Assembly (NCBI GenBank): GCA_007121695.1
Contig: SKKC01000175.1
Coordinates: 1 to 6,557 of the forward strand
Origin: Spirochaetales bacterium
GTDB taxonomy: Bacteria > Spirochaetota > Spirochaetia > DSM-27196 > SKKC01
Direction: 5' to 3'
DNA: 6,557 nt
Part shown: positions 1-6,557 of the stretch, in pieces
Position numbering within the stretch: position 1 is the stretch's first letter
Layout of the letters: the number at the start of each line of letters is the position of its first letter
Translations under genes and position numbers: made by a program
Notes under the pieces: model-generated
What the model was told of the DNA's origin: nothing
Seen by the model: the letters and a program-made list of their open reading frames with translations, nothing else
The model's database searches: none

Positions 1-134
1 AGCACACGGTTGGCCACGAACGTTGTCAGCCAGGTCTGGACCTGAGGCGTCAATGCAAGACCCGACGCAAGAGCCAGCATCAGAAAGAATACAGATGTGA
101 TCAACGCAGCACGGCGAAGGCGGGGTCGAGGCAT
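1..134 (-). CDS. Partial membrane-anchored protein, possibly AsmA/TamB-like (5' end only)
   Basis: Only the first 44 codons lie in the window; the gene continues past the left edge. The reading begins at the ATG at 134-132. It gives a short basic N-terminus (MPRPRLRR), a hydrophobic stretch at about residues 9-28, then a TPQVQTWLTTFVANRV segment. One hydrophobic anchor followed at once by a 'TP.(Q)..WL......R' pattern is typical of the N-termini of AsmA/TamB-family envelope proteins, which help move lipids or outer-membrane proteins across the periplasm. That resemblance is from memory of the family and rests on a very short piece, so the family call is tentative; an exported or membrane-anchored protein is safer. 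It lies downstream of dcp on the same strand, 80 nt after the dcp stop. No good Shine-Dalgarno precedes the ATG; a promoter-like -10 box ends four bases upstream of it. Confidence 0.5.
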   Translation of the reverse strand, partial: MPRPRLRRAALITSVFFLMLALASGLALTPQVQTWLTTFVANRV

Positions 135-138
135 GTCC

Positions 139-167
139 TGTATAAGGTATCCCCCTCACACTGTCAG
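139..167 (-). promoter_or_regulatory. Candidate promoter of the AsmA/TamB-like gene
   Basis: Read on the minus strand, CTGACA (167-162, five of six matches to the sigma70 -35 consensus) is followed after exactly 17 bp by TATACA (144-139, four of six matches to the -10 consensus). The -10 ends only four bases before the ATG at 134, so transcription would begin at or within a base or two of the start codon, giving a leaderless or nearly leaderless mRNA. This would let the gene be expressed independently of dcp. It is a consensus match only, and the organism's sigma factor preference is unknown. Confidence 0.35.
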
Positions 168-214
168 GACAAATTTACTCTTCGATACGCGTCTGCAGGG
201 TCGTGCAGGGCGCC

Positions 215-2260
215 CTACAGCAGCCCCCGTTTTCGCATCATGGCGTCCGGTTTCGCGTCGTGGCCGCGGAACTCACGGTATGCCTCTGCCGGGTCGACCG
301 AGTCGCCGGCCGAGAGCACGTGCGTCCGGAACTTTGCCGCAATCTCCGCGTTGAAGGGGTTTCCGGTTTCCGTGAACGCTTCGAACGCATCGGCCTCGAG
401 CACTTCCGCCCACATATAGACGTAGTACCCGGCAGCGTACCCGTCGCCCGAGAACAGATGCAGGAAGTGGGGGAGGCGATGCCGCATGCCGACCACCGCG
501 GGAACGCCGAGTTCTTCGCAGGCTCTCGCTTCAAACGAGGCAATATCGAGTTCGCCAGGATCAGCGATCTGATGCAGTTTCATGTCGATGAGCGCACAGG
601 ATGTGTACGAGGTCGTCATGTAGCCCTGGTTGAAGGTGCTGTTGGCGCGAATGCGTTCTATCAGCTCGTCGGGAATGGCCTCTCCGGTCGTGGCGTGTAT
701 CGCGTGTGTGCGGAGCGTTTCGGGTTCGAGCGCCCAGTTCTCGTGTATCTGCGACGGCAGTTCCACGAAGTCGCGAAGCACGTTGGTGCCAGCAAGGGTC
801 TCGTAGGTAACGTTCGACAGCAGCCCGTGCAGCGCGTGTCCAAACTCGTGAAAGAGCGTACGGACGTTGTCAAAACTCAGCAGTGTCGGTTTTCCTGCGG
901 GCGCTTTCGCGAAGTTGTTGTTGTTCACGACTATGGGGTAGCCGTAGCCGTCGGGGCGGTTGCCGGACTGTGTGCGGTACACGCTCATCCATGCGCCACC
1001 TCGCTTGCTTGGGCGCGCGAAGTTATCGCTGAGAAAAAGCCCGACCAGCGTTCCCGTTGAGGCATCCTTTACCTCAAAGGCCCGCACGTCCGGATGGTAC
1101 AGCGGCAGACCGTGCACTTCCTCGAACTGTATACCGTACAGCCTGTTGGCGCAGTCGAACATTGCCGCCAGCATTCGCTCGAGCTGGAAGTAGGGTTTCA
1201 GCTCCGCGTCGTCGAGCTGGTATGTGCGGGTGCGGACGCGGTCGGTCCAGAATTCCCAGTCCCAGGGCTCGAGCGGAAGATCGCCTCCCGAGGCCGTCGC
1301 TTCTGCTTCGAGAAGCTTCTGTTCTTCGGCAACGCGCTGCTTCGCACGTTCCCATACCTGCTCGAGCAGCTGCATAACGGACGCCGGAGTCTTCGCCATG
1401 CGGTCTTCGAGTGCAAAGGTCGCGAAACTGTCTGCGCCCAGGAGCGCTGCGAGTTCGGCCCGCAGGGCAACGATGCGGGATGCCATGGGCTTCGTGTCGC
1501 GCTCGGAGTTCGCTTCGCCGCGTGCCTTGAAGGCGCGCCACACCCGTTCGCGCAGATCGCGTCGGGTGGAATAGGTCAGGAACGGATCGACCACCGAGGG
1601 TGAGAGGCTGATCATGTAGCCGTCGGCGTCTCGCGATCGCGCGACTTCGTCGGCCGCCTCCCGCACGAAATCGGGAAGCCCGGCAAGATCGTCTTCTGAT
1701 TCAAGGCGCAGACCCCATTCGGCTTCATCTGCCAGGACTGCCTGCGAAAACGACGTGTACAGCGACGCAAGTTCTTCGGTAATGGCTGCGAACCGGTCCC
1801 GTTTTTCACCGGTCAGTTCGGCGCCGGAGCGTACGAACTGGAGGTAGACCCGCTCCACGAGTCTGAGCTGCTCGTCCGAGAGCCCGAGGTCGGCACGCGA
1901 CTCGTGAACATGGCGCACCCGGGTAAACAGGCCCTCGTGCATGTACATTGCGTTCTCGTGCGCCGCGAGCTGCGGGGCGAGGGCGCGCTCGACGGCCTGC
2001 AGTTCAGGATTCGTCTCGGATGAACACAGATTAAAGAACATGCGTGCCACGCGTCCGAGCAGATCGCCGCTCCGGTCAAACGCCGCGAGCGTATTCTCGA
2101 AATCTGCCGGATCGGGGTTCGCAGCAATGCGATCAATTTCAGCGAGATGATCTACCATGGCTTTTTTCATGGCGTCTTCGAAGTGTGAGGCTTTCGTGTC
2201 CGCGAACGGGGGGAGCCCGTGTGGACTTTCCCAGGGTTTCAGTAAGGGATTGTTGTTCAT
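215..2260 (-). CDS. dcp: Peptidyl-dipeptidase Dcp (M3A family zinc metallopeptidase)
   Basis: A zinc metallopeptidase that removes dipeptides from the C-terminus of short peptides, presumably in the cytoplasm because there is no signal peptide. With the ATG at 2260 the protein is 681 aa, the length I recall for E. coli Dcp. The zinc site is HEFGH at residues 471-475, with the third ligand expected at Glu500 in [13 protein letters not shown]. Other Dcp/oligopeptidase A signatures are NPLLKPW at the N-terminus, [16 protein letters not shown] (about 53-68), [12 protein letters not shown] (about 415-426), and the substrate-loop region [17 protein letters not shown] (about 601-617). ATG 2269 (adding MDG) and TTG 2308 are in-frame alternatives. 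I prefer 2260 because family members begin just before NPLL and because the upstream extension lacks family similarity. No strong Shine-Dalgarno is present; only GGA lies close to ATG 2260. It is divergent from icd. Oligopeptidase A is the closest alternative, but the overall motif pattern favours Dcp. Confidence 0.95.
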   Translation of the reverse strand: MNNNPLLKPWESPHGLPPFADTKASHFEDAMKKAMVDHLAEIDRIAANPDPADFENTLAAFDRSGDLLGRVARMFFNLCSSETNPELQAVERALAPQLAAHENAMYMHEGLFTRVRHVHESRADLGLSDEQLRLVERVYLQFVRSGAELTGEKRDRFAAITEELASLYTSFSQAVLADEAEWGLRLESEDDLAGLPDFVREAADEVARSRDADGYMISLSPSVVDPFLTYSTRRDLRERVWRAFKARGEANSERDTKPMASRIVALRAELAALLGADSFATFALEDRMAKTPASVMQLLEQVWERAKQRVAEEQKLLEAEATASGGDLPLEPWDWEFWTDRVRTRTYQLDDAELKPYFQLERMLAAMFDCANRLYGIQFEEVHGLPLYHPDVRAFEVKDASTGTLVGLFLSDNFARPSKRGGAWMSVYRTQSGNRPDGYGYPIVVNNNNFAKAPAGKPTLLSFDNVRTLFHEFGHALHGLLSNVTYETLAGTNVLRDFVELPSQIHENWALEPETLRTHAIHATTGEAIPDELIERIRANSTFNQGYMTTSYTSCALIDMKLHQIADPGELDIASFEARACEELGVPAVVGMRHRLPHFLHLFSGDGYAAGYYVYMWAEVLEADAFEAFTETGNPFNAEIAAKFRTHVLSAGDSVDPAEAYREFRGHDAKPDAMMRKRGLL

Positions 2261-2269
2261 GCCGTCCAT

Positions 2270-2297
2270 AGTACAGGCATCCGGTTTCGGAAAACAA
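2270..2297 (-). promoter_or_regulatory. Candidate dcp promoter
   Basis: On the minus strand TTGTTT (2297-2292) and TGTACT (2275-2270) are separated by 16 bp, each a partial sigma70 match. The -10 box abuts ATG 2269 and lies nine bases before ATG 2260, so a transcript starting about seven bases downstream would carry only a three- to four-base leader before ATG 2260. This arrangement also argues against the earlier starts at 2269 and 2308. The match is weak and no conserved operator was recognised. Confidence 0.3.
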
Positions 2298-2301
2298 TCG
2301 A

Positions 2302-2330
2302 TAAACAAGTCCGGATTTATCTGTTATGCT
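2302..2330 (+). promoter_or_regulatory. Candidate icd promoter with extended -10
   Basis: TATGCT at 2325-2330 is preceded by TG at 2322-2323 with one base between, which is the extended -10 arrangement. A partial -35, TAAACA (2302-2307, four of six matches), sits 17 bp upstream. The predicted start at about 2336-2337 is only two or three bases before the icd ATG at 2339, and no Shine-Dalgarno precedes that ATG, so icd mRNA is probably nearly leaderless. The -35 is back to back with the dcp -35, with the palindrome ATCGAT (2297-2302) at their exact midpoint. Confidence 0.4.
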
Positions 2331-2338
2331 ACGGCGTT

Positions 2339-4558
2339 ATGAAACAGTCAATTATCTACACCAGAACAGATGAGGCTCCGGCCCTCGCGACCTATTCGTT
2401 TCTGCCCGTCATTCAGCGCTTTGTGCATCCCGTCGGTATTCGGGTAGAAACGCGGGATATATCACTCGCGGGTCGTATTCTCGCCCAGTTTCCCGAACTG
2501 CTTACGGAGGAGCAGCGGATCAGCGACGATCTGACCGAACTTGGCGCGCTCGTCAAGCAACCCGATGCAAATATCATAAAACTGCCAAACATCAGCGCGT
2601 CGCTCCCGCAGTTGCGGGCGGCGATCGCCGAACTTCAGGAGCAGGGCTACCCGGTGCCCGACTATCCGGATGCGCCTTCATCGGACGCCGAGCGCGATAT
2701 TCGCGAGCGCTATGACAGGGTCAAGGGCAGCGCGGTAAATCCCGTGCTCCGGGAGGGGAACTCCGACCGCCGGGCGCCGAACGCCGTCAAGGAGTTCGCG
2801 CGCATGTTCCCGCACTCCATGGAGCCCTGGCAGCCCGACTCGAAGTCTCACGTGGCAAGCATGACCTGCGGCGACTATTTCGAAACCGAGACGTCGGTAA
2901 CGATGAATGCGGCAACGCGGGTGTCGATACGTCTGGTCGCAGAAGACGGTACGACGACGACGCTCAAGGACGGTCTTTCGCTGCAGGAAGGTGAAATCGT
3001 GGACGCGGCGGTACTCAGCAGGCGCGATCTTCGCGCCTGCATTGCGCAGGAAATCGCAGATGCGAAGGCGCAGGACATCCTGTTTTCCGTCCACCTGAAG
3101 GCCACCATGATGAAAATATCGGATCCCATCATCTTTGGGCATGTCGTATCGGTCTTCTTTGCCGATGTGTTCGAGAAACACGCCGAGGCGTTCAGCAGGC
3201 TTGGAATACACCCGAACAACGGTCTTGGCGACCTGTATGCACGGATCGAGCAGCTTCCGCTCGAGGAGCAGCAGGCGATACGCGACGATATTGACGCGTG
3301 CTTTGCCAAAGGGCCTGCCGTATCAATGGTCGACTCCGACCGGGGAATCACGAACTTTCACGTGCCGAGTGATTTTATTATCGACGCGACAATGCCTGCT
3401 GCCATTCGAAACGGCGGGAAAAGCTGGGCGCCCGACGGGTCCGCCCGCGACACGAAATATCTTATTCCCGACCGGTCCTACGCGCGGGTGTATCAGGTCG
3501 TTATGGACGACTGCCGGAAACACGGTGCGTTCGACCCCGCGACTATGGGAAGTGTCTCCAATGTAGGACTCATGGCACAGAAAGCAGAAGAGTACGGGTC
3601 GCACGACAAGACCTTCGAGGTGCCGGCGACGGGAGTGGTCGAAGTCCTGGACGAATCGGGTGAGCGTATTCTGTCGCGTCCCGTCGAAACAGGGGATATT
3701 TTTCGCATGTGCCAGGTCAAAGATGCGCCTGTTCGCGACTGGGTGCGCCTTGCGGTCTCTCGCGCCCGGGCAACCGGTGCGCCAGCGGTCTTCTGGCTCG
3801 ACTCCAACCGTGCGCACGACGCGGAGTTAATTCGCAAGGTAGAACAGTATCTGCCGGAGCATGATACCGAAGGCCTCGAGATTCTCGTCATGCCGCCGGC
3901 CGAAGCCACACAGTTTTCTGTTGACCGTCTCCGGCAGGGGCTCGATACGGTATCCGTAACCGGGAACGTGCTTCGCGATTATCTGACCGACCTCTTTCCG
4001 ATTCTCGAAGTGGGGACCAGCGCGAAGATGCTGTCGATTGTGCCGCTTATGAACGGGGGTGGTCTTTTCGAGACCGGTGCCGGTGGCTCGGCTCCGAAAC
4101 ACGTGCAGCAGATGGTCAAAGAGGGCCATTTGCGCTGGGATTCGCTTGGCGAGTTCCTGGCGCTTGCCGTTTCGCTCGAGCACCTTGCAAAGACCTTCGA
4201 CAACACGGGGGCGGCCATGCTCGCCGCTGCGCTCGATACCGCGACGGCCGAGCTCCTGAAGAATGGAAAGTCACCGAAGCGGAAGGCTGGAGAGCTCGAC
4301 AACCGTGGCAGTCACTTCTATCTCGCTCTGTACTGGAGTGTCGCGTTGTCGCAGCAGGCAGGAGACAAGGCGCTGAAACAGGCCTTTGCAGAGCTTGCAG
4401 CGAAGCTCTCGGCGGCCGAAGACACCATATGCGCGGAACTGAACGCGGCTCAGGGAAAGCCTGTTGATCTCGGGGGGTACTACCACCCGGACGATGCGAA
4501 AGCAACTGCAGCCATGCGACCGAGCGCAACCTTCAACGCCATTATCGATAATTTGTAA
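2339..4558 (+). CDS. icd: Monomeric NADP-dependent isocitrate dehydrogenase
   Basis: Oxidatively decarboxylates isocitrate to 2-oxoglutarate with reduction of NADP, in the cytoplasm. At 739 aa it is the large monomeric type (IDH-II), not the dimeric type of about 400-420 aa. Numbering runs one below the Azotobacter vinelandii enzyme, and every site I remember there is present: isocitrate/metal residues Ser131, Asn134, Arg138, Arg144, Lys254, Asp349, Tyr419, Arg546, Asp547 and Asp551; NADP-phosphate residues His588, Arg599 and Arg648. NADP specificity is therefore well supported. Family blocks visible are [11 protein letters not shown] (78-88), [10 protein letters not shown] (138-147), [21 protein letters not shown] and [14 protein letters not shown] (653-666). 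No truncation or frameshift is seen. ATG 2339 has no Shine-Dalgarno, but the family N-terminus ([14 protein letters not shown]) fits this start exactly. It is transcribed away from dcp and is followed 12 bases after the stop by a strong hairpin. Confidence 0.98.
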   Translation: MKQSIIYTRTDEAPALATYSFLPVIQRFVHPVGIRVETRDISLAGRILAQFPELLTEEQRISDDLTELGALVKQPDANIIKLPNISASLPQLRAAIAELQEQGYPVPDYPDAPSSDAERDIRERYDRVKGSAVNPVLREGNSDRRAPNAVKEFARMFPHSMEPWQPDSKSHVASMTCGDYFETETSVTMNAATRVSIRLVAEDGTTTTLKDGLSLQEGEIVDAAVLSRRDLRACIAQEIADAKAQDILFSVHLKATMMKISDPIIFGHVVSVFFADVFEKHAEAFSRLGIHPNNGLGDLYARIEQLPLEEQQAIRDDIDACFAKGPAVSMVDSDRGITNFHVPSDFIIDATMPAAIRNGGKSWAPDGSARDTKYLIPDRSYARVYQVVMDDCRKHGAFDPATMGSVSNVGLMAQKAEEYGSHDKTFEVPATGVVEVLDESGERILSRPVETGDIFRMCQVKDAPVRDWVRLAVSRARATGAPAVFWLDSNRAHDAELIRKVEQYLPEHDTEGLEILVMPPAEATQFSVDRLRQGLDTVSVTGNVLRDYLTDLFPILEVGTSAKMLSIVPLMNGGGLFETGAGGSAPKHVQQMVKEGHLRWDSLGEFLALAVSLEHLAKTFDNTGAAMLAAALDTATAELLKNGKSPKRKAGELDNRGSHFYLALYWSVALSQQAGDKALKQAFAELAAKLSAAEDTICAELNAAQGKPVDLGGYYHPDDAKATAAMRPSATFNAIIDNL

Positions 4559-4569
4559 CAGCATCAAAA

Positions 4570-4616
4570 TATATTGTGATGCAGGACGTCAATTAAAGGT
4601 CTTGCGTCACAATATA
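4570..4616 (+). ncRNA. 18-bp hairpin in the icd 3' untranslated region
   Basis: The arms 4570-4587 and 4599-4616 pair over 18 consecutive positions around an 11-nt loop (4588-4598). Sixteen pairs are Watson-Crick; the other two (T4580 with G4606, G4584 with T4602) are G-U wobbles in plus-strand RNA, but would be A-C mismatches in minus-strand RNA. The structure therefore fits an RNA element on the icd transcript better than a terminator for the other strand. It is followed by a run of A, not U, so it is not a textbook intrinsic terminator. A 3'-end stabiliser, processing site or attenuator ahead of rnfB is possible. Its outer arms contain the TATATTGTGA/TCACAATATA motif repeated again downstream. 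Confidence 0.55.
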
Positions 4617-4638
4617 AAAATTACATTCACAATATAAA
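4607..4638 (+). repeat. Two direct copies of a 12-bp AT-rich motif at 20-bp spacing
   Basis: TCACAATATAAA occurs identically at 4607-4618 and 4627-4638, start to start 20 bp, about two turns of B-DNA. An inverted copy of its first ten bases lies at 4570-4579. A shorter related TCACAAAT is at 4669-4676, 42 bp after the second copy, and TCAC recurs at 4640-4643. The spacing on one helix face suggests tandem protein half-sites. The copies are in an AT-rich gap between GC-rich genes, about 147-178 bp upstream of the rnfB start. Confidence 0.5.
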
Positions 4639-4701
4639 TTCACGTATACGATGACTTTTATCGTTTAGTCACAAATCTTATCGGGCGTGGGTGTTTTCGC
4701 G

Positions 4702-4719
4702 GTTTACTTCGAAATGAAC
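4702..4719 (+). promoter_or_regulatory. 18-bp near-palindrome upstream of rnfB (possible operator)
   Basis: GTTTACTTCGAAATGAAC is symmetric at seven of nine base pairs around TTCGAA (centre between 4710 and 4711). It ends 65 bases before the rnfB ATG and about 12 bases before the candidate -35. That shape and size suit a dimeric transcriptional regulator. I do not recognise a named regulator's consensus in it. Confidence 0.3.
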
Positions 4720-4730
4720 TTGTCGGAGTA

Positions 4731-4758
4731 TTGGGACCGTGAGTAGCGAACCTTTTAT
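4731..4758 (+). promoter_or_regulatory. Weak candidate promoter for the rnfB operon
   Basis: TTGGGA (4731-4736) and TTTTAT (4753-4758) are 16 bp apart, each matching four of six sigma70 consensus positions. A start near 4765 would give a leader of about 20 nt containing the GGAG ribosome site at 4775-4778. The match is only moderate; transcription could instead begin further upstream or read through from icd. Confidence 0.25.
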
Positions 4759-4784
4759 TGCAAACAACAACACCGGAGCAGCGC

Positions 4785-5657
4785 ATGGATGCTAGCTTTC
4801 TCGCGCCCGTGCTTTTCATGGTCGCGCTCGGCGGTGTGCTTGCGACCGTTATCGCCGTAGCGGTTCGTCGACTGTACGTGTACGAGGATCCCCGTATCGA
4901 AGAAGTCGAGGAAATGCTCCCCTCCGTGAACTGTGGAGCATGCGGATACGCGGGGTGCCGGGCGTTTGCCGAAGCGGTCGTGAAGGGCGACGCCCCTCCG
5001 TCCAAATGTACGGTAAACACGACAGAAGCGAACCAGGGCATTGCAGAGCACCTCGGCATCGACGCCGGTACGCAGGAAAAAATTGTTGCTCGCCTCGCCT
5101 GCGCAGGCGGTAAACACGTCGCGAAGATGCGCGCGCGCTACGAAGGCATGAGTTCCTGCGCGGCTGCGGTGGTTTCCGGTGGCGGAGGCAAGGCCTGCGC
5201 CTGGGGCTGTCTTGGTCTCGGCGACTGCGAAGTATCCTGTACCTTCGATGCGATACACATGAGCGATGTCGGGCTGCCCGTCGTCGACGTAGACAAGTGC
5301 ACGGCGTGCAACGATTGTGTCGTCGCGTGCCCGCTTGACCTGTTCAGCCTGCACCCGGTCAGCCACAAACTCTGGGTTGCATGCAAGAACCTCGAAGAAG
5401 GCGACAAGGCGCTCGATGTGTGCGAAGTCGCCTGCAACGCCTGCGAGCGCTGCGCGGTGGATGCCCCGGGTGGGCTGATCCGCATGCAGAACAACCTTCC
5501 CGTGGTGGACTACTCCAGGAACGAACTCGCAACCCCCATGCCGACCGAACGGTGCCCGACGGGCGCCATCGTCTGGCTTGAGAAAGACAAGATAATCAAA
5601 GGCGCTGCCGCCAAGAAAATAGTACGAAAAAGCGCACTACCCATTCAGGGCGAGTGA
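4785..5657 (+). CDS. rnfB: RnfB-like membrane-anchored iron-sulfur electron-transfer protein
   Basis: 290 aa, starting at ATG 4785 because GGAG at 4775-4778 lies six bases upstream; an in-frame TTG at 4758 lacks such a site. Residues 6-27 form a single membrane helix. Next is the four-cysteine Fe-S domain of RnfB, with Cys50, Cys53, Cys58 and Cys75 in NCGACGYAGC...C. The ferredoxin region contains Cys138/142/148/152 (GCLGLGDCEVSC) and Cys172/175/178/182 (KCTACNDCVVACP), enough for two [4Fe-4S] clusters. A further C-terminal module has Cys217/220/223 and Cys257, but lacks the other four expected cysteines. In the Rnf complex RnfB takes electrons from ferredoxin at the membrane. No other rnf gene is visible here, and the next gene, 23 nt downstream, is a 2-oxoacid:ferredoxin oxidoreductase. 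This protein may therefore serve that enzyme or a remote rnf cluster. The family call is firm; membership of a complete Rnf pump is not shown. Confidence 0.9.
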   Translation: MDASFLAPVLFMVALGGVLATVIAVAVRRLYVYEDPRIEEVEEMLPSVNCGACGYAGCRAFAEAVVKGDAPPSKCTVNTTEANQGIAEHLGIDAGTQEKIVARLACAGGKHVAKMRARYEGMSSCAAAVVSGGGGKACAWGCLGLGDCEVSCTFDAIHMSDVGLPVVDVDKCTACNDCVVACPLDLFSLHPVSHKLWVACKNLEEGDKALDVCEVACNACERCAVDAPGGLIRMQNNLPVVDYSRNELATPMPTERCPTGAIVWLEKDKIIKGAAAKKIVRKSALPIQGE

Positions 5658-5680
5658 GCACGCAGAATAAGGATAAAGGA

Positions 5681-6557
5681 ATGAGCAAGAAGAAAGACGT
5701 AACGGTTAAGTATCCCGGTCTTCCCGAGGCAGTCGACGGCAATACCGCCGTCATTATGTGTGAGCGTGAATCAAGCGATGCAGCTGGCGCCTACCCCATT
5801 ACCCCGTCGACGCAGATGGGCGAATACTGGGCCGAGGCAACTGCCGCGGGTCACATCAACGTATCGGGTCGCCCGCTGATCTTTGTCGAGCCAGAAGGCG
5901 AACACGCAGCAGCAGCGGTCACTGCCGGTATGTCCATGAGCGGTCTGCGGGCGAGCAACTTCTCGTCCGGCCAGGGTATTGCGTACATGCATGAGTCCCT
6001 CTACCCCGCCGTCGGAAAGCGTCTTCCCTATATTCTGAACGTCGGGTGCCGGGCAATTACCAAATCGACCCTGAACGTCCATGCCGGTCATGATGACTAC
6101 CACCTTATGGATGACACTGGCTTTTTCCAGGTCATGGCGAAGGACGCTCAGGGAGCGGCAGACCTCAATATTATCTCGAGGAAAATCGCCGAACTCTCCC
6201 TGACCCCGGGTGCCGTTGGCCAGGACGGGTTCCTGACGACGCACCTGATCGAGACGCTGCGTATTCCCGAGCGTGAACTCATCGCAGAGTTTCTCGGTAA
6301 GCCTGAAGACATGATTGAGTGCCCGACTCCCGGGCAGCGCATCGCCTACGGCGAGAAGCGCCGACGCGTACCAATTCTCTGGGACGTGGACAACGCGGTT
6401 CTCGCGGGTGGCGTGCAGAACCAGGATGCGTACATGCAGTCTGTCGCCGCGCAACGTCCGTACTTCTTCGATCACATCAAGGATCTGACCGAACAGTGCA
6501 TGGCCGAGTACGCAGAGCTGACCGGGCGCCGATACGAGCGGGTCATGACCTACCGCT
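5681..6557 (+). CDS. Pyruvate/2-oxoacid:ferredoxin oxidoreductase, N-terminal part
   Basis: The first 292 codons are present and the gene runs off the right edge. Enzymes of this family use thiamine diphosphate and Fe-S clusters to decarboxylate a 2-oxoacid, forming an acyl-CoA and reduced ferredoxin. Domain I shows VDGNTAV, YPITPSTQMGE (38-48), a SSGQG loop (95-99) and CRAI (123-126). Relative to Desulfovibrio africanus PFOR, Thr31, Glu64 and Arg114 correspond to Thr41, Glu74 and Arg124 at a constant offset of ten. The end (EYAELTGRRYERV) enters the domain II linker, as in the single-chain NifJ-type enzyme of about 1200 aa. The sequence around the active site is otherwise rather divergent (for example NVHAGHDDYHLMDDTGF), so pyruvate versus 2-oxoglutarate or another 2-oxoacid is left open. 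The start ATG 5681 has AAGGA at 5669-5673, seven bases upstream. The 23-nt gap after rnfB indicates one operon. Confidence 0.9.
   Translation, partial: MSKKKDVTVKYPGLPEAVDGNTAVIMCERESSDAAGAYPITPSTQMGEYWAEATAAGHINVSGRPLIFVEPEGEHAAAAVTAGMSMSGLRASNFSSGQGIAYMHESLYPAVGKRLPYILNVGCRAITKSTLNVHAGHDDYHLMDDTGFFQVMAKDAQGAADLNIISRKIAELSLTPGAVGQDGFLTTHLIETLRIPERELIAEFLGKPEDMIECPTPGQRIAYGEKRRRVPILWDVDNAVLAGGVQNQDAYMQSVAAQRPYFFDHIKDLTEQCMAEYAELTGRRYERVMTYR

Noticed and set aside
204..219. GGGCGCCC-centred palindrome over the dcp stop, considered as a terminator
   Set aside because: It is almost without a loop, overlaps the stop codon, and is not followed by a T-run on the minus strand; a nearby repeat of TGCAGGG adds little.
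203..1060. Long plus-strand open frame (285 codons) antisense to dcp
   Set aside because: It overlaps the catalytic half of an intact, clearly recognised dcp; it is Arg/Val-rich without domain motifs and is explained by GC-rich codon bias on the opposite strand.
2678..3211. Minus-strand open frame of 177 codons inside icd
   Set aside because: It lies wholly within the conserved icd coding sequence and has no recognisable motif; a shadow frame.
4570..4638. Hairpin and repeats considered as a CRISPR array or small transposable element
   Set aside because: Only two exact copies of 12 bp with an 8-bp gap, no spacer-like units, no target-site duplication and no transposase; a regulatory or RNA element fits better.
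4648..4671. Small dyads ACGAT/ATCGT and TGACT/AGTCA
   Set aside because: Five-base arms that overlap each other and do not extend; too weak to separate from chance in AT-rich DNA.
4755..5366. Minus-strand open frame of 203 codons antisense to rnfB
   Set aside because: It mirrors the conserved cysteine-rich rnfB frame and has no family signature of its own.
5771..6475. Minus-strand open frame of 234 codons antisense to the oxidoreductase
   Set aside because: The plus frame carries continuous PFOR motifs over the same span, so the minus frame is incidental.

Overview
The window (about 6.6 kb, GC-rich coding DNA) looks like chromosomal core metabolism of a diderm bacterium with anaerobic or facultative energy metabolism. 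The diderm hint is a partial gene whose N-terminus resembles the AsmA/TamB class of envelope proteins. The anaerobic hint is an RnfB-type iron-sulfur protein followed by a 2-oxoacid:ferredoxin oxidoreductase. The genus cannot be read from this stretch. Spirochaetota, Rhodothermota/Balneolota-like lineages and Desulfobacterota are all conceivable, and I do not choose between them. I see no transposase, integrase, tRNA, rRNA, CRISPR array or phage gene.

Left part (1-2260, minus strand): the 5' end of a membrane-anchored gene running off the left edge. Upstream of it, on the same strand, is a complete M3-family peptidyl-dipeptidase (dcp, 681 codons from the chosen start). A 78-bp divergent region (2261-2338) separates dcp from a complete plus-strand monomeric NADP-dependent isocitrate dehydrogenase (icd, 739 aa). 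Every ligand and cofactor residue I know from the Azotobacter vinelandii enzyme is present.

Middle (4559-4784): a 226-bp AT-rich gap, the least explained part of the window. It holds an 18-bp hairpin just after the icd stop, whose two imperfect pairs are G-U wobbles only in plus-strand RNA. It also holds a tandem repeat of a 12-bp motif at a 20-bp period, which shares sequence with the hairpin arms, and an 18-bp near-palindrome upstream of the next gene.

Right part (4785-6557, plus strand): rnfB and, 23 nt later, the 5' part of a pyruvate/2-oxoacid:ferredoxin oxidoreductase, probably one operon. No other rnf gene is visible. The oxidoreductase would reduce ferredoxin-type carriers, and the membrane-anchored RnfB-like protein, rich in Fe-S sites, could accept or pass on those electrons. 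Icd upstream makes NADPH and 2-oxoglutarate, so the neighbourhood is thematically 2-oxoacid and redox metabolism. The oxidoreductase's substrate (pyruvate or 2-oxoglutarate) is not determined.

The most notable protein observation is that the C-terminal ferredoxin module of RnfB has lost exactly the four cysteines that would bind one of its two [4Fe-4S] clusters and kept exactly the four for the other. A second pattern is that three genes (the AsmA/TamB-like gene, dcp, icd) have no convincing Shine-Dalgarno and carry a plausible -10 box almost touching the start codon, suggesting near-leaderless mRNAs. The rnfB and oxidoreductase genes have clear Shine-Dalgarno sequences.
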